From Welwitschia mirabilis (Eukaryota; Gnetophyta; Gnetopsida; Welwitschiales), in NCBI GenBank assembly GCA_051453625.1, contig JBOZIK010000001.1, positions 276,569,931 through 276,633,930 on the forward strand: a DNA stretch of 64,000 bases, in the 5' to 3' direction. The position numbers and the translations under genes are program-made. A model generated the notes under the pieces. It did not search any database. It was not told the origin of the DNA and saw nothing but the letters and a program-made list of their open reading frames with translations. Positions 60,960 to 64,000 of the stretch are shown piece by piece (the first letter of the stretch is position 1; each line of letters starts with the position of its first letter).

Positions 60960-62090
60960 CTCTAAAAATTCATTAAAAAATATTGATCATTTGAATTTAT
61001 AGACTAAGCTATTGTTAAATAATATCAAATGAAGGAACATCAAAATAACTAAAAATAGAAAATACAAGGAAGATCACTAGACACATGATTTATAATGATT
61101 CAGAAAACCACTCTTGATAGTCATCTTTAACCCTAAGCTGATTTGAATCCTTTTTTCTTTCTTTCCAAGTTTCTCAAATTAAACTGTGACCTTTATAAAT
61201 GTACTTTTCGAGCCTAAGTCTCAACCTTTATAAAGAAAAGCTTTTGGTAATAATAGTATGCTATAATGCATTAATTTCACTAAATATAAAGTACAACAAA
61301 GTCAAAAATCCACTAAGCAAGTTTATAAGCCTAAGTATGTACAGTATAGCTTTTTTGACCAAGATTTAAATAGTACAAAAGAGTGCCTTTTCTTTTTATC
61401 CTATGAAAAAAAGTCCATTGAAGATTTTAACTTATATGACTTATATAGAAGATAAATTGTAGGGTTTACAAAATAATCTAATACTATAATAATTAAAAAC
61501 AAGAAGACAATGGTTAGAAGATGGGCTAAAAAGTTCCATTTCTACCATAACTAGTTGACTCCTCAAAGCATCCAATTAACCCCATTAACTACCATCACTG
61601 AAGTGAGTTGACCCTATTTTATTCTAGTTAATCTAAGTTCTTTACATTACTTAACCTAGTTGATTCCATCTGGAATCTTGTTAATCACATATGATCTAGA
61701 TCTAATTAATCCCCTTTTTAATTCAGTTAATTCCTTATGAACCTGATATAAAATGTTTTTAACATAGATCCAGTCAACCCCTTTGAAATTTTGTTGATAT
61801 ATTAATAAATCGATTTGATAATTTTTGGCATAGGTCTAATATAATCTAGCTAATACTTGATAGATTAATAAGAAAAATTTTAATAAAGGTCCAGTTGACT
61901 CCTCTAGGATCTGGTCAATCCCTTATTTGTTTTATCACTTGTTAGGATTAAGCAAAGCTAGTGAGAAATTTTGGGTTAATTTTGACCTATAATAACTATT
62001 TTTCTTTGTAAAAATTGCAACATATTTTTTCTAAAATAGATATGTTAGGTTAACATCAACTTAACAAAAGTAACTTAACACATACTTCTT
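60960..62090 (-). repeat. Candidate copia LTR with repeated GTCAACCCC-like words
   Basis: Upstream of gag on the element strand. Within 61540-61920 the words AGTTGACTCCTC, AATTAACCCC, AGTTGACCCTA, AGTTGATTCC, ATTAATCCCC, AGTCAACCCC, AGTTGACTCCTC and GTCAATCCC recur every 20-110 bases, all variants of one motif related by transitions. Ends, primer site and a partner copy were not found, so the LTR call rests on position only. Confidence 0.35.
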
Positions 62091-62938
62091 TCTTAAATTC
62101 ACATCCTGCAATATGGATACTAACATGTCTAGCCTTTTTCTTGGAGAATTGTCTAATTTCCCTTATCCTCAGTAGTTATTTATAGCTCGTCATGCCTTCA
62201 TAAGCTATTTATAATTTCTACTAACAATATTTAAAGGATTTAGAGACTGAATATTTTCTTCCTTATTGGTGATCTTATGTTGTAGAGTTTTATTATTTTC
62301 CTTTTCTTGATTTAATCTCTATCTTAAGAATTTATTTTCAAATTTCAAATAATTAAATTAATTTTATAGTGCTAAAATATCCTTATTTTCTACTAAGATG
62401 GGTTTTAATTTCATCTTTGACTAAGTTCAAAGTACTATAAAGTTGTTCATCTTGTCTTCGTCTAGTTCTTAAGAGTATTAACCAAACTGAAGTAGATGGA
62501 AAGGTAAGAGTTCTTTAAAATGTAAATTGGATTAGGTCTTGGGGTAAGCTTGAGGAAGACAGTAATGAAGGTATATTATGAGAGATGAATAGAATTCTAT
62601 TGAATCTGGTCAAGTAGTCTTATGCAATAAGGTTCTTAAGAGGCTTAACTCCTTAACTTTAAACAAACTTTAAATAGTTAAATAAACACAAGACTTACTT
62701 AGTGAATTAAGACTTTATTTTTACTTAATATTTGGGCTATTAAAGAGGAAAATCCTAGTCTTACTATATCCAAAGCTCTAATTTCAATTTTATTTAATTT
62801 TGTAATGTGTCTCGCTCATCCCAAAAAGATTCCTTCTATACTATTTACAATTGTATGATTTGTCCTATCTTCATTACTTCTATCATATATAGGCTGGGTA
62901 ATGTGATATGTTTTGGTTTGTGAAGAATGGATACCAAA
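62091..62938 (-). other. Second copia-associated coiled-coil region
   Basis: 62097-62162 repeats 59836-59897. The complement of 62340-62400 (ENKDILALYKINLII, NLKINS) has a heptad-like pattern; the remainder to 62938 is broken AT-rich sequence with no motif. Confidence 0.35.
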
Positions 62939-63229
62939 TTATTGGTTATGATTCTTGAAAAAAATGAAACATTCTAGGTCTATGTCTTTATTTATTGATA
63001 TTCTTCTATGCACTTCCATCCTTTCTAGAAGACATATGCTTAGATTCATGTCTTTTTTTTTGCTGGTATTGTCAATGAATTTGCTACTAAGTGATAGATG
63101 CAACATTTTTCTTATATCTTCTTGAGTAATTACTATTCTATAATTTTCCATGATTATTTCTAATATGTCTTTAACATCATTTATTCCTAAATTATTATAA
63201 AATTCATGAATAGATTCTAAGAAGAACAT
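62939..63229 (-). pseudogene. Env-like / plant-retroelement ORF fragment
   Basis: An open minus frame of 96 codons: ESIHEFYNNLGINDV, ILEIIMENYRIVITQEDIRK and MLHLSLSSKF. The FY-N-L start followed by a V-I-T segment and a leucine-rich segment is reminiscent of the domain found in env-like ORFs of large plant copia elements and in retroelement ORFs annotated as putative plant transposon protein. This is family resemblance by eye only. Confidence 0.35.
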
Positions 63230-64000
63230 GTCATTTAGAGTAAGCCAATCATACTACTTTAACTTGATAATCTTCTATTTGAATTCTATCAAGTAGAGAG
63301 TCAATAGAACTTATGCAAAATTCAATGAAGAAATAACCTTGCATTTCATTAAAGTTTTTCTAGTGTTGGGGTTAGGTATTGAAAACATGCTTAAAAAAGG
63401 AACTTTTGTAACAAAAGTCTTCATACAATAACTCAGTAAGTAAAACTTTTCTTCTTGTAAATATAAAATGTTATTTTTAAAAATTTAAAAGTATTGAACT
63501 CATTTAACTCTCTTCCCATGTAAAATTGAGCATGCTCTTGAATGTTTAAATTTAAGTGTTGATAATACCTGGGAGTTTTACTTAAAGACATTTTATCATT
63601 ACTCAAGATCTTAAATATAAGAAAGTACTTAAGTATGAAAAGTTAAAATACAAGGGTGAAACTAAAATTTACTAACATGTTTTCCACCTAAGTAGGTAGA
63701 AATTCATACTCACTATTGTATTAAATTTACATGTATAAGGACTAAAGAATTTTTTTAACTAAAAACAAAATAGATGGAATTGGAATTATTATACTACTGA
63801 TGCTAGAAAATAGAATGATATGTTGATAAGTTATAAAAAAAAATTGAGTTAAAACTAATGTTACATATGATAACATGTTTGACATGATGTGGAACTAACA
63901 TTATAATGTGAGTTATTAAGAATGAGTTTAAGTGAAATGCTTAAGAAATAGAGAGTATTATTTAACTGTGAACACTCTTCACAATACTACATTCAATGAG
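63230..64000. other. AT-rich DNA, nothing recognised
   Basis: No frame, repeat or boundary seen up to the end of the window; probably more of the same copia remnant or flanking decayed DNA. Confidence 0.3.

Larger units (their letters stand above)
57834..63229 (-). mobile_element. Ty1/copia element remnant (SIRE/Maximus-like), minus strand
   Basis: Minus-strand gag of the copia UBN2 type at about 60870-60020 is clear. Around it are a lysine-rich frame (58745-58430), coiled-coil-like segments (59897-59400 and 62400-62100), a region with repeated GTCAACCCC-like words (61540-61920) that may be an LTR, and an env-like frame (63229-62939). No protease, integrase or RT was found, so pol is deleted or hidden in gaps. 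The order env-like, LTR-like, gag suggests two tandem copies sharing an LTR. Limits are approximate. Confidence 0.6.

Noticed and set aside
1837-64000. Any intact host gene
   Set aside because: No frame longer than 125 codons without N, no exon-intron pattern and no known domain outside transposable elements was found.

Overview
The window is plant nuclear intergenic DNA built almost entirely from old, decayed transposable elements. Evidence for a plant: Ty3/gypsy elements of the Athila/Tat clade (one with a tRNA-Asp type primer site, integrase and RNase H domains), several LTR elements primed by initiator tRNA-Met, L1-like LINEs with APE endonuclease plus a C-terminal zinc-finger block, and a Ty1/copia element with a UBN2-type gag. 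Composition is AT-rich, and coding remnants are broken mainly by stops where Gln, Arg or Trp are expected, which fits decay of methylated cytosines. I see no intact host gene, tRNA, rRNA or CRISPR. The species cannot be fixed from the sequence; a large-genome angiosperm is likely. Runs of N (10 to 962 bases) interrupt the assembly, and many are flanked by near-duplicate sequence.

Layout. Positions 1-1611 and 14895-15140 are two halves of one degenerate ~29-bp tandem array, split by LTR retrotransposon 'A' (1612-14894, minus strand), with a 5-bp target duplication ttaat/ttaac, ~1.6-kb LTRs and a tRNA-Met primer site. Inside A sits a separate ~0.8-kb tandem repeat (6676-9920) and a less AT-rich stretch (10850-11640) of unknown origin.

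From ~16250 to 56249 lies one Athila-like element 'E' on the plus strand: gag, protease and reverse transcriptase (16250-19566), then RNase H and integrase (54603-56249). Its pol is split by a 35-kb insertion, LTR element 'B' (19567-54602; target duplication aaatg/aaaca). B itself holds further insertions: 'C', an LTR-internal-LTR-internal-LTR composite (20878-24165); LINE A (25271-30467); LINE B (31366-about 37045); and 'D', a Tat-clade element on the minus strand (39194-53728; target duplication atgta/atgtg; tRNA-Asp type primer site). A chromovirus-like RT fragment (30568-31345) between the two LINEs is probably B's own pol.

The right end (56250-64000) holds a probable further LTR junction (56250) and a minus-strand copia element with gag (about 60020-60870), a candidate LTR and env-like fragments. 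The order of insertion can be read from the nesting: array, then A; E, then B, then C, the LINEs and D. Nothing here looks like a novel functional system; the value is in the nested structure, its exact junctions and the decay pattern.
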